In this document: positions 55,409 to 64,000 of the stretch, one piece after another
Numbering within the stretch: the first letter of the stretch is position 1
How the letters are laid out: every line of letters begins with the position of its first letter
Made by a program: the position numbers and the translations under genes
The notes under the pieces: generated by a model
Database searches by the model: none
What the model was told of the DNA's origin: nothing
The model's input: only the letters and a program-made list of their open reading frames with translations
NCBI RefSeq assembly: GCF_003668995.1
Contig: NZ_CP033068.1
Location: 4,650,001 to 4,714,000 of the forward strand
DNA: 64,000 bases
Reading direction: 5' to 3'
Source: Flavobacterium sp. 140616W15
Lineage (GTDB): Bacteria; Bacteroidota; Bacteroidia; Flavobacteriales; Flavobacteriaceae

Positions 55409-57700
55409 ATGAATAAAGATAGTAAAAGAAGCGAGGCGTTGTTGTATCATTCAAAGCCTACTCCAGGTAAAATTCAAGTAGTTCCAACCAAAAAATATGC
55501 AACTCAAAGAGATTTGTCTTTGGCATATTCACCAGGTGTTGCTGAACCATGTTTAGAAATTGCAAGAGATGTAAACGAAGTATATAAATACACTGCAAAA
55601 GGAAATCTTGTTGCTGTAATAACAAATGGAACCGCGGTTTTAGGTTTAGGAGATATAGGTCCTGAAGCATCAAAACCAGTAATGGAGGGGAAAGGATTGT
55701 TATTTAAAATATTTTCAGATATCGATGTTTTCGACATTGAGATTGGAACAAAAGATATTGAAGAATTCATTCAGACAGTAAAGAATATTGCTCCAACATT
55801 TGGAGGAATTAATCTAGAAGATATTAAGGCACCAGAATCTTTCGAAATAGAAAGAAGATTGGTTGAAGAACTTAATATTCCTGTAATGCATGATGATCAG
55901 CACGGAACTGCAATTATATCTTCTGCAGCTTTAATAAACGCGTTAGAGTTGGCTGATAAAAAAGCCGAAGATGTAAAAATGGTAGTTTCAGGAGCGGGAT
56001 CAGCAGCTTTGGCTTGTGCTGATTTATATGTTCTATTAGGAGTAAAAATAGAGAATATTTTAATGTACAACAGTAAAGGGCTTTTAACAAAAAACAACCC
56101 TTCATTGTCTGCTTTACAATTAAAGTATGCTAAAGATATAGAGCCAATTGGTTTAGAAGAAGCTTTAAAAGGAGCAGATATTTTCCTTGGATTATCGTCA
56201 GGAGATATTATGACAGCAGATATGTTGTTAGGAATGGCTGAAAATCCTATTGTTTTTGCAATGGCAAATCCTAATCCAGAAATTGATTATAACCTAGCTG
56301 TTGCAACTCGTAAGGATGTTATTATGGCTACGGGTCGTTCAGATTATCCTAATCAAGTAAATAATGTATTAGGGTTTCCTTATATTTTTAGAGGAGCTTT
56401 GGATGTAAGAGCTACTAAAATTAACGAAGCAATGAAAATGGCAGCCGTTAGAGCACTAGCTTCATTGGCAAAAGAATCAGTTCCAGAGCAAGTAAATGTT
56501 GCTTATGGAGCAACCAAATTAGGATTTGGAAGAGAGTATATAATCCCGAAACCATTTGATCCAAGATTAATTACTATAGTTGCACCAGCAGTAGCCAAAG
56601 CAGCAATGGAGTCAGGAGTAGCTTTAAACCCAATAACAGATTGGGAAAAATATGAAGAAGAACTTTTGGCGCGTTTAGGGAATGATAATAAAATGGTTCG
56701 TTTGATTACAAATAGAGCAAAAATGGATCCAAAAAGAATCGTTTTTGCAGAAGCAGACCATTTAAATGTATTAAAAGCTGCTCAAATTGTACACGAAGAA
56801 GGCATCGGTTTTCCTATATTATTAGGAAATAAAGAAATCATTCTAGAGCTTAAAGAAGAACTTGGTTTTGATGCAGATGTAGAAATTATTGATCCAAAAA
56901 CAAAAGATCAAGAAGAAAGAAGAAATCAATTTGCAGCATCTTATTGGTCAACAAGAGAGAGACGTGGGATATCTTTACTAGATGCTCAGAAATTAATGCG
57001 CGAAAGAAACTATTTTGCTGCAATGATGGTTAATGAAGGAGAAGCGGATGCATTAGTAACAGGACACTCAAGAAGTTATCCGTCGGTTGTAAAACCAATG
57101 TTGCAAATTATAGAAAAAGCGCCAGGAGCTTCACTTGTTGCAACTGCAAATATGATGATGACAAGCAGAGGACCAATGTTCTTATCAGATACTGCAATTA
57201 ATATCAATCCATCAGCAGATGATTTGGCTAAAATTGCTGTTATGACTGCAAAAACTGCAAAAATGTTTGGTGTAGAACCAGTAATCGCAATGGTTTCATA
57301 TTCTAATTTCGGATCTTCAACAAATCCAGGAGCATCAAAAGTGAGAGAAGCAGTAGCTTATTTGCATAAAAATCACCCTGAATTAGTTATCGATGGAGAA
57401 ATTCAAGCAGATTTTGCTTTGAATCCAGAATTACTTCAAGAAAAATTCCCTTTCTCTAAATTAGCTGGAAAAAAAGTAAATACACTTATTTTTCCTAATT
57501 TAGAATCGGCAAACATTACTTATAAATTATTGAAAGAGTTGAATAAAGTAGATTCAATAGGGCCAATAATGTTAGGAATGGGCAAGCCAGTTCATATTTT
57601 CCAATTAGGAGCAAGTGTAGAAGAGATGGTAAATATGTCTGCTATTGCAGTTATAGATGCTCAAGAAAAGCAGATTAAAAAGAATAATTTAACAAAATAA
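55409..57700 (+). CDS. maeB: NADP-dependent malic enzyme fused to a phosphotransacetylase-like domain
   Basis: 763 residues. The malic enzyme part (about 1-430) includes [18 protein letters not shown], the NAD(P)-binding and metal residues in [20 protein letters not shown], and the [16 protein letters not shown]ossmann loop. The C-terminal ~330 residues match phosphate acetyl/butyryl transferase ([35 protein letters not shown]), usually regulatory rather than catalytic in these fusions. It converts malate to pyruvate with CO2 release. The gene order maeB-ruvA-sprA is, as I recall, shared with F. johnsoniae. Confidence 0.95.
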   Translation: MNKDSKRSEALLYHSKPTPGKIQVVPTKKYATQRDLSLAYSPGVAEPCLEIARDVNEVYKYTAKGNLVAVITNGTAVLGLGDIGPEASKPVMEGKGLLFKIFSDIDVFDIEIGTKDIEEFIQTVKNIAPTFGGINLEDIKAPESFEIERRLVEELNIPVMHDDQHGTAIISSAALINALELADKKAEDVKMVVSGAGSAALACADLYVLLGVKIENILMYNSKGLLTKNNPSLSALQLKYAKDIEPIGLEEALKGADIFLGLSSGDIMTADMLLGMAENPIVFAMANPNPEIDYNLAVATRKDVIMATGRSDYPNQVNNVLGFPYIFRGALDVRATKINEAMKMAAVRALASLAKESVPEQVNVAYGATKLGFGREYIIPKPFDPRLITIVAPAVAKAAMESGVALNPITDWEKYEEELLARLGNDNKMVRLITNRAKMDPKRIVFAEADHLNVLKAAQIVHEEGIGFPILLGNKEIILELKEELGFDADVEIIDPKTKDQEERRNQFAASYWSTRERRGISLLDAQKLMRERNYFAAMMVNEGEADALVTGHSRSYPSVVKPMLQIIEKAPGASLVATANMMMTSRGPMFLSDTAININPSADDLAKIAVMTAKTAKMFGVEPVIAMVSYSNFGSSTNPGASKVREAVAYLHKNHPELVIDGEIQADFALNPELLQEKFPFSKLAGKKVNTLIFPNLESANITYKLLKELNKVDSIGPIMLGMGKPVHIFQLGASVEEMVNMSAIAVIDAQEKQIKKNNLTK

Positions 57701-57754
57701 CATGATGTAAATAAGTATTGTTTTTAGTTGTCGTATTTTTACTTCAAATTTTGT

Positions 57755-57762
57755 TATATTTG
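57755..57762 (+). promoter_or_regulatory. -7 element of ruvA
   Basis: TATATTTG matches TAnnTTTG and lies 20 bp before the ruvA ATG at 57783. A TTG at 57728 is a little far (24-bp spacer) for the -33 role. Confidence 0.5.
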
Positions 57763-57782
57763 GCAATTATTAACATTATATT

Positions 57783-58364
57783 ATGATTACACATTTGCAA
57801 GGAAAATTGGTAGAAAAAACCCCTACCGAAGTTGTTATTGATTGCGGGGGAGTTGGGTATCACGTAAATATATCCTTGCATACCTATTCTTTAATTCCAA
57901 ATAATGATCTTATAAAATTGTATACGCATCTTCAAATCAAAGAAGATGCGCATACATTATTTGGTTTTGTAGAGAAATCTGAAAGAGAAATTTTCAGAAT
58001 GTTACTATCCGTTTCAGGAATTGGAGCAAATATTGCCAGAACAATGCTGTCTTCATTAGATCCGAAACAAATAATTAATGCAATAGCATCCGGAGATGTC
58101 GGTGTAATTCAATCAATAAAAGGTATTGGGAACAAAACAGCCCAACGAGTAATCCTTGATTTGAAAGAAAAAATTGTTAAATTGTACGATTTAGATGAAG
58201 TTTCGATGCTTCAAAACAATACAAACAGAGATGAAGCGTTATCTGCTTTAGAAGTTTTAGGATTTGTTAGAAAAACATCTGAAAAAGTGATTGAGAAAAT
58301 CATTAAAGAAGATCCTGAGGCAACTGTCGAGTCATTAATTAAGAAGGCTTTAAAAAGTTTATAA
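57783..58364 (+). CDS. ruvA: Holliday junction DNA helicase subunit RuvA
   Basis: 193 residues. OB-fold N-domain (MITHLQGKLVEKTPTEVVID), two helix-hairpin-helix motifs (LLSVSGIGANIARTML and IQSIKGIGNKTAQRVI with the following DLKEKI), and the C-terminal RuvB-contacting helices (ALSALEVLGFVRKTSEKVIE). It binds Holliday junctions and loads RuvB. 27 bp before sprA, so sprA may be co-transcribed with it. Confidence 0.97.
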   Translation: MITHLQGKLVEKTPTEVVIDCGGVGYHVNISLHTYSLIPNNDLIKLYTHLQIKEDAHTLFGFVEKSEREIFRMLLSVSGIGANIARTMLSSLDPKQIINAIASGDVGVIQSIKGIGNKTAQRVILDLKEKIVKLYDLDEVSMLQNNTNRDEALSALEVLGFVRKTSEKVIEKIIKEDPEATVESLIKKALKSL

Positions 58365-58391
58365 AAACGTACATAAAAACATTCAGGATAT

Positions 58392-61300
58392 ATGCATAAA
58401 ATTTGTATTTCTTTACTGGTTTTATTTTGTGGGTTTGTATCGAATGCTCAGGTAAAAGAAGAGACTCAAGATACAACGAAAACAGGGTATTCTGTTGGTA
58501 AAATACAAATAAAAGATCCGCAAAGCATTCTTTCGGCATATACCTATGACCCTATAACAGATCGTTACATTTATACTAATACAGTAGATGGATTTTCGAT
58601 TAATTACCCTATTATTTTAACGCCAGAAGAGTATGAAAGATTAATCTTAAAAGAATCTCGTAGAGAATATTTTAAGAAAAAAGTAGATGCTATTGATGGT
58701 AAAAAAGATGGGGCCGAAGATGCTAAAAAAGATTTACTTCCTAGATATTATATTAAGTCTGGACTTTTCGAATCTATTTTTGGAAGTAACACTATTGATG
58801 TAAAACCAACTGGTTCTGTTGAAATAGATTTAGGAGCTCGCTATACCAAACAAGACAATCCATCTTTTTCTCCTAGAAATAGGTCAAATCTTTCTTTCGA
58901 TTTTGATCAGCGTATTAGTATGAGTTTACAAGGAAAAGTAGGTACGCGATTAAATGTAAATGCTAATTACGATACGCAGTCTACATTTGCTTTTCAAAAT
59001 TTAATAAAGTTAGAATACACTCCATCCGAAGACGATATCATTCAGAAAATTGAAGTTGGTAATGTAAGTATGCCACTTAATAGTACTTTAATTAGGGGTG
59101 CACAAAGTTTATTTGGAGTAAAAGCCCAATTACAATTTGGAAAAACCACGATTACAGGTGTTTTCTCAGAACAAAAATCTCAAGCTAAAAGTGTTGTAGC
59201 CGAAGGAGGAGGAACTGTTCAGAATTTTGATTTGTACGCCTTAAACTATGATAATGACAGACACTTTTTCTTATCTCAATATTTTAGAAATAAGTACGAT
59301 TCAGCATTAAGAAAATACCCTTTTATCGATAGTCGTGTTCAAATAACACGATTAGAGGTTTGGGTAACTAATAAACAAAATCGAGTTAGTACAACCAATA
59401 ATAATTTAAGAAATATTATTGCACTGCAGGATTTGGGAGAAGCACAATTAGCAGGAATTCCAGATAATGAAGTTGTAGTTTTAAACCCTTCAGCAGGAAT
59501 TTTTCTTAAACAAATAGGTTCACCATCAGACAATGGGAACAATAAATATGATCCTAAATTAATTTCTGTAGGATCAGGTTTATTGAATGATAAAATACGA
59601 GAAATTGTTACTTCAAATTCAGGGTTTAATACTACAGTAAATGAAGGGCAGGATTATTCAAAATTAGAAAATGCAAGAAAGTTAAATTCTAATGAATATA
59701 CTTTTAATGCACAATTAGGATATGTATCGTTGCAACAACGATTGGCAAATGATGAAGTTCTGGCGGTAGCTTATGAGTACACAATGGGAGATCAAGTGTA
59801 TCAGGTTGGAGAATTTGGAAACGATGGTGTAGACGCTACATTAGTAACAGGAAATAATCCTTCAAATCAAGCAATCATAACACAAAGTTTGATATTGAAG
59901 ATGCTGAAGAGTAACTTGACTAATGTTAAAAATCCAGTTTGGAACTTGATGATGAAAAACATCTATCAAATTCCTGGGGCATACCAAATAAAACAGGAAG
60001 ATTTTAGATTTAATATACTATATACAGATCCATCTCCTATAAATTATATTACACCAGTAAATAGTTCAACGCCATTTCCTCCAAATCCTACTCCAGATAT
60101 GAGAGTAACCGATACGCCTTTGCTTAAGGTATTTGATTTGGATAAATTAAATTATAATAATGATCCTCAAGTAGGGGGTGATGGTTTTTTTGATTTCATA
60201 CCAGGAATAACAATAGACGCCCAAAATGGTAGAATTATATTTACGACTAAGGAACCTTTTGGAGAACGACTATTTACTAAATTATCAAATAACGCAGGTG
60301 AAGATTATCGTAATACAAGTACATATAATCCAAATCAGAGTAAATATGTATTCCGTAATATGTATTCCAATACACAATCGGGGGCTTTACAAGATAGCGA
60401 TAAAAATAAATTCTTATTAAGAGGTAAATATAAATCTACTGGAGGTGACGGGATTCCTATTGGAGCTTTTAATGTTCCTCAAGGATCAGTTGTTGTTACT
60501 GCCGCAGGTCGTGTTTTGGTTGAAGGAATTGATTATAGTGTAAATTATCAGTTAGGAAGAGTTCAAATTTTGGATCCTTCACTCCAAGCATCAAATACAC
60601 CAATTGAAATTTCATTAGAGAATAATTCTATTTTCGGACAACAAACCCGAAGATTTATGGGAGTAGATATACAACATAAAATTTCTGAAAATTTTACTGT
60701 TGGAGGTACTTTCTTGCAAATGACAGAGAAACCGTTTACACAAAAATCAAGTTACGGACAAGAATCTGTAAATAACATGATTTATGGTTTCAATACAAAT
60801 TTCTCTACAGAAGTTCCTTTCTTTACCCGATTGGTAAATAAATTGCCATTTATGGATACTGATGTACCTTCTAATCTTTCGATAAGAGGAGAGGTAGCTT
60901 TCTTAAAACCAGGAACTCCAAAAGCAGATAATTTTGAAGGAGAATCAACGATTTATGTAGATGACTTCGAAGGGTCGCAATCTACTATCGACATGCGTTC
61001 GGCTTATGCGTGGAGCTTGGCATCAACACCAGAAGAGAATAGCTTAAGTACGTATAATTTTAATGCAAAAAATAATGATTTAAGTTACGGTTTTAAAAGA
61101 GCAAAACTGTCATGGTATACTATTGATCCAATTTTTTATGCATCAAAACCTTCTGGAATTTCTAATGATGATTTATCATTAAATACTACTCGTAGAATTT
61201 ATAGTGAAGAGTTGTATCCATTAACAGATATAGCACAAGGACAATCTCAAGTAGTGAATACGTTAGATTTAACCTATTATCCATCAGAAAGAGGGCCATA

Positions 61301-64000
61301 TAATAATGATCTAAATTATGCATTAAATCCAAAAGATAATTTTGGGGGGATAATGCGTGCTTTGAGTTCAACAGATTTTGAACAAGGAAATGTCGAGTAT
61401 ATCCAATTCTGGGTATTAGACCCATTTGTGGGTGCAGGTAAGACAGATCAAAGTAATACAGGTAAGGTTTATTTTAACTTAGGTGAAATTTCTGAAGACA
61501 TCTTAAAAGATGGTAGAAAACAATATGAAAACGGTTTAGGGCCAAATCAGATATTAGCAAAGCCACAACCTATATGGGGAGATGTTCCAGCATCGCAATC
61601 TTTAATTTATGCATTTGATAATAACTCTTCTAACAGAGCGAATCAAGATGTGGGGTTAGATGGTTTACCAAATGCTAAAGAAGGAACTATTTATAATAAT
61701 TTTGCTTCAGAAGCAGATCCCGCAGCAGATGATTATAGATATTATTTAAATACCACGGGAGGCGTTCTAGATCGTTATAAAAATTATAATGGATTAGAAG
61801 GAAACTCAGCAGTAGATATAAATGATGCCAATAGAGCTTCGACGACACTTCCGGATGTAGAAGATATCAATAGGGATAACACTATGAATACGATTAATGC
61901 CTATTATGAGTATAGCATAGATGTTAAGCCAAATATGAAAGAAGGGCAAAATTTTGTTACAGATATAAGAAATACGCAAGTAACAATGGCAAACGGATCA
62001 GTTACTGAAGCCAGATGGATACAGTTTAAAATCCCAGTATCACAGCCTCAAAATACAATAGGTACTATATCAGATTTTAGATCAATTCGTTTCATGAGAA
62101 TGTTTATGACTGGATTTGAAAGCGATGTTACAGTTCGTTTTGGAGCATTAGATTTAGTAAGAGGTGAGTGGAGAAGATATACAAATACATTAGATCCAAC
62201 AGATGTTAATGTAGATGATGACAATACTACTTTTGATGTTGCGGCAGTAAATATTGAAGAGAATGGTGCTAGATGTCCAGTGAACTATGTTTCGCCTCCA
62301 GGAGTAGCACGTGAACAATTGTATAATAATAATACTATCATCAATCAAAATGAGCAGGCATTAGCATTGCGAGTTTCAGGAGGTGGATTGCAACCAAAAG
62401 ATGCTAGAGCTGTATTTAAAAATGTAAGTGTTGATATGCGTCAATACAACAGATTAAAAATGTTTTTGCATGCGGAGTCATTGCCAGATGAAATAGTATT
62501 AAGAGATGGACAAATGGTAGGTTTTATCCGTTTTGGAAATGACTTTACACAAAATTTTTACCAAATTGAGATTCCTTTAAAAGTAACAATTCCAACTTCT
62601 TTGTCAGGTTCAGGTTCAGATTGTTCCCCTTTAAGCCCTGAAGTTGTTTGGCCAGCAGAAAATAATATTGATTTAGACCTGTCGCTATTAACGAAGATGA
62701 AAATTGCGGCAATGAAAATTGATCCTAATACGCTTCCGTTAGACGGAATTTATTATCCAGATGATGATATATTAAATTCAGGTGGAGATGGAGACAATAA
62801 TATGCGATTGGGTATAAAAGGAAATCCTAATTTTGGATTAGTTAGGAATTTAATGGTAGGTGTTAAAAATGCCGAGCTGCACCAAAATGTTAAAGGAGAA
62901 GTGTGGTTTAATGAGTTGCGCCTTGCCGGAATGGATAATAAAGGAGGTATGGCAGCAATATTAAATATTGATACTAATTTTGCTGATTTTGCAACTGTTT
63001 CTGCAACAGGTCGAAAAAGCACTATAGGATTTGGCTCTCTAGAACAAGGACCAAATGAAAGAAGCAGAGAAGATATACAACAATATAATATTGTAACTAA
63101 TTTAAATTTAGGGAAATTATTGCCACCAAAGTGGGGAATTAACCTACCTTTTAATTATGCAGTAGGTGAAGAAACAATTACGCCAGAGTACGATCCGTTT
63201 AATGAAGATATTAAGCTAAAACAATTGTTGGATGTAACTAGTAATTCAGTCGAAAGAGAAAATATAAAAAATCGCGCTATAGATTATACAAAGCGTAGAA
63301 GTATCAATTTTATAGGAGTTAGAAAAGACAGAGCGCCAGAGCAAAAACAACATATTTACGATCCCGAAAACTTTACGTTTTCACAATCGTACAATGAGGT
63401 AGAGCGTCACGATTATGAGATAAAAAGTTATGAAGATAAACAATCGAGTACAACTGTAAATTATGCATACAGTTTTCAGCCAAAAACAGTTGAGCCATTC
63501 AAGAAAACTAAATATTTTAAGAAAAGTGATTATTGGAAAATGTTGAGTGATTTCAATTTTAATTATTTACCATCAAACATCACGTTCAATACTAATATTA
63601 TAAGACAATACAACCGTCAGGAGTTTAGACAAGTTGAGAATGTTGAGGGTCTTGGATTGGATCCTATGTATAGAAGGAATTTTGCTTTTAACTACCAGTA
63701 TGGATTTAATTTTAACCTTACAAAATCATTAAAGATAAATTATACAGCATCATCAAATAATATTGTTAAAAATTATTTGAATGCTGATAATGAGCCTATC
63801 GATAGCTTTAGTATTTGGGATAGTTACTGGGATATTGGTACGCCAAATCAGCATATGCAACAATTGGTTTTAAACTATGAAATTCCGTTATATAAAATAC
63901 CAGTATTAGGATTTTTAAAAGCGAGTTATTCTTATACTGGAGATTATTCTTGGCAACGCACATCAGAGGCATTATCAACTTTTGAAGATGATAAAGGAGG
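58392..64000 (+). CDS. sprA: T9SS outer-membrane translocon SprA (first 1869 residues, continues past the right edge)
   Basis: Starts at the ATG at 58392 with signal peptide MHKICISLLVLFCGFVSNAQ and is open to the end of the window. Family features include VEIDLGARYTKQDNPSFSPRNR, ISMSLQGKVGTRLNVNANYDT, VGNVSMPLNSTLIRGAQSLFG, VDDFEGSQSTIDMRSAYAWS and many amphipathic strands. SprA of F. johnsoniae is about 2400 residues and forms the very large beta-barrel through which T9SS cargo leaves, so roughly 500 residues are missing here. It would export the giant adhesin encoded upstream in this window. Confidence 0.95.
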   Translation, partial: MHKICISLLVLFCGFVSNAQVKEETQDTTKTGYSVGKIQIKDPQSILSAYTYDPITDRYIYTNTVDGFSINYPIILTPEEYERLILKESRREYFKKKVDAIDGKKDGAEDAKKDLLPRYYIKSGLFESIFGSNTIDVKPTGSVEIDLGARYTKQDNPSFSPRNRSNLSFDFDQRISMSLQGKVGTRLNVNANYDTQSTFAFQNLIKLEYTPSEDDIIQKIEVGNVSMPLNSTLIRGAQSLFGVKAQLQFGKTTITGVFSEQKSQAKSVVAEGGGTVQNFDLYALNYDNDRHFFLSQYFRNKYDSALRKYPFIDSRVQITRLEVWVTNKQNRVSTTNNNLRNIIALQDLGEAQLAGIPDNEVVVLNPSAGIFLKQIGSPSDNGNNKYDPKLISVGSGLLNDKIREIVTSNSGFNTTVNEGQDYSKLENARKLNSNEYTFNAQLGYVSLQQRLANDEVLAVAYEYTMGDQVYQVGEFGNDGVDATLVTGNNPSNQAIITQSLILKMLKSNLTNVKNPVWNLMMKNIYQIPGAYQIKQEDFRFNILYTDPSPINYITPVNSSTPFPPNPTPDMRVTDTPLLKVFDLDKLNYNNDPQVGGDGFFDFIPGITIDAQNGRIIFTTKEPFGERLFTKLSNNAGEDYRNTSTYNPNQSKYVFRNMYSNTQSGALQDSDKNKFLLRGKYKSTGGDGIPIGAFNVPQGSVVVTAAGRVLVEGIDYSVNYQLGRVQILDPSLQASNTPIEISLENNSIFGQQTRRFMGVDIQHKISENFTVGGTFLQMTEKPFTQKSSYGQESVNNMIYGFNTNFSTEVPFFTRLVNKLPFMDTDVPSNLSIRGEVAFLKPGTPKADNFEGESTIYVDDFEGSQSTIDMRSAYAWSLASTPEENSLSTYNFNAKNNDLSYGFKRAKLSWYTIDPIFYASKPSGISNDDLSLNTTRRIYSEELYPLTDIAQGQSQVVNTLDLTYYPSERGPYNNDLNYALNPKDNFGGIMRALSSTDFEQGNVEYIQFWVLDPFVGAGKTDQSNTGKVYFNLGEISEDILKDGRKQYENGLGPNQILAKPQPIWGDVPASQSLIYAFDNNSSNRANQDVGLDGLPNAKEGTIYNNFASEADPAADDYRYYLNTTGGVLDRYKNYNGLEGNSAVDINDANRASTTLPDVEDINRDNTMNTINAYYEYSIDVKPNMKEGQNFVTDIRNTQVTMANGSVTEARWIQFKIPVSQPQNTIGTISDFRSIRFMRMFMTGFESDVTVRFGALDLVRGEWRRYTNTLDPTDVNVDDDNTTFDVAAVNIEENGARCPVNYVSPPGVAREQLYNNNTIINQNEQALALRVSGGGLQPKDARAVFKNVSVDMRQYNRLKMFLHAESLPDEIVLRDGQMVGFIRFGNDFTQNFYQIEIPLKVTIPTSLSGSGSDCSPLSPEVVWPAENNIDLDLSLLTKMKIAAMKIDPNTLPLDGIYYPDDDILNSGGDGDNNMRLGIKGNPNFGLVRNLMVGVKNAELHQNVKGEVWFNELRLAGMDNKGGMAAILNIDTNFADFATVSATGRKSTIGFGSLEQGPNERSREDIQQYNIVTNLNLGKLLPPKWGINLPFNYAVGEETITPEYDPFNEDIKLKQLLDVTSNSVERENIKNRAIDYTKRRSINFIGVRKDRAPEQKQHIYDPENFTFSQSYNEVERHDYEIKSYEDKQSSTTVNYAYSFQPKTVEPFKKTKYFKKSDYWKMLSDFNFNYLPSNITFNTNIIRQYNRQEFRQVENVEGLGLDPMYRRNFAFNYQYGFNFNLTKSLKINYTASSNNIVKNYLNADNEPIDSFSIWDSYWDIGTPNQHMQQLVLNYEIPLYKIPVLGFLKASYSYTGDYSWQRTSEALSTFEDDKG

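Overview
The window is chromosomal DNA from a member of the Bacteroidota, almost certainly a Flavobacterium-like flavobacterium. The evidence is AT-rich DNA, promoters with the Bacteroidota -7 element TAnnTTTG, an alternative complex III (act) operon joined to an aa3-type oxidase, a type IX secretion system (T9SS) SprA gene, and a giant secreted protein ending in a gliding-motility type C-terminal domain. The species cannot be fixed by eye.

Layout. 1-1735: 5' part of polA (minus strand, runs off the left edge). 1736-4874: a regulatory island in which an OmpR-type response regulator and a frameshifted histidine kinase sit between two paralogous genes for 64-residue secreted Lys/Ala-rich proteins. 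Both small genes have the same 11-bp direct-repeat operator placed identically in front of a TAnnTTTG box. 4953-12046: housekeeping and cell-envelope genes (membrane metallophosphatase, cysteine-free thioredoxin-fold protein, polysaccharide deacetylase, DUF2723 membrane protein, universal stress protein) and two tandem identical tRNA-Gln(TTG) genes. 12133-16925: rimP-nusA-infB operon with a terminator-like hairpin in its leader. 16926-18605: a gene desert of about 1.7 kb with extreme G-over-C bias. 18673-19062: SPOR protein. 19165-30695: actABCDEF-coxBA respiratory operon. 30715-32820: ruvB and queG.

33399-51644 is one 18.2-kb gene for a 6081-residue T9SS adhesin-like protein. It holds 14 near-identical 79-residue repeats followed by 31 near-identical 100-residue repeats. 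Immediately downstream are a PorP/SprF-family outer-membrane protein and a PorE-like TPR/beta-propeller/OmpA lipoprotein-type protein, forming an adhesin export and anchoring module. Then come a CBS-domain protein, maeB (malic enzyme fused to a phosphotransacetylase-like domain), ruvA, and sprA (T9SS translocon, cut by the right edge).

How they fit together: the act-cox operon passes electrons from menaquinol to oxygen. SprA would be the translocon that exports the giant protein, and its SprF- and PorE-like partners probably attach it to the surface. The two-component system probably controls the two small basic proteins, by analogy with acid-shock or cation-responsive periplasmic proteins. 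The items most worth a second look are the duplicated small-protein/operator cassette around the broken sensor kinase, the G-rich gene desert, and the homogenised repeat arrays with an 8-unit higher-order period.
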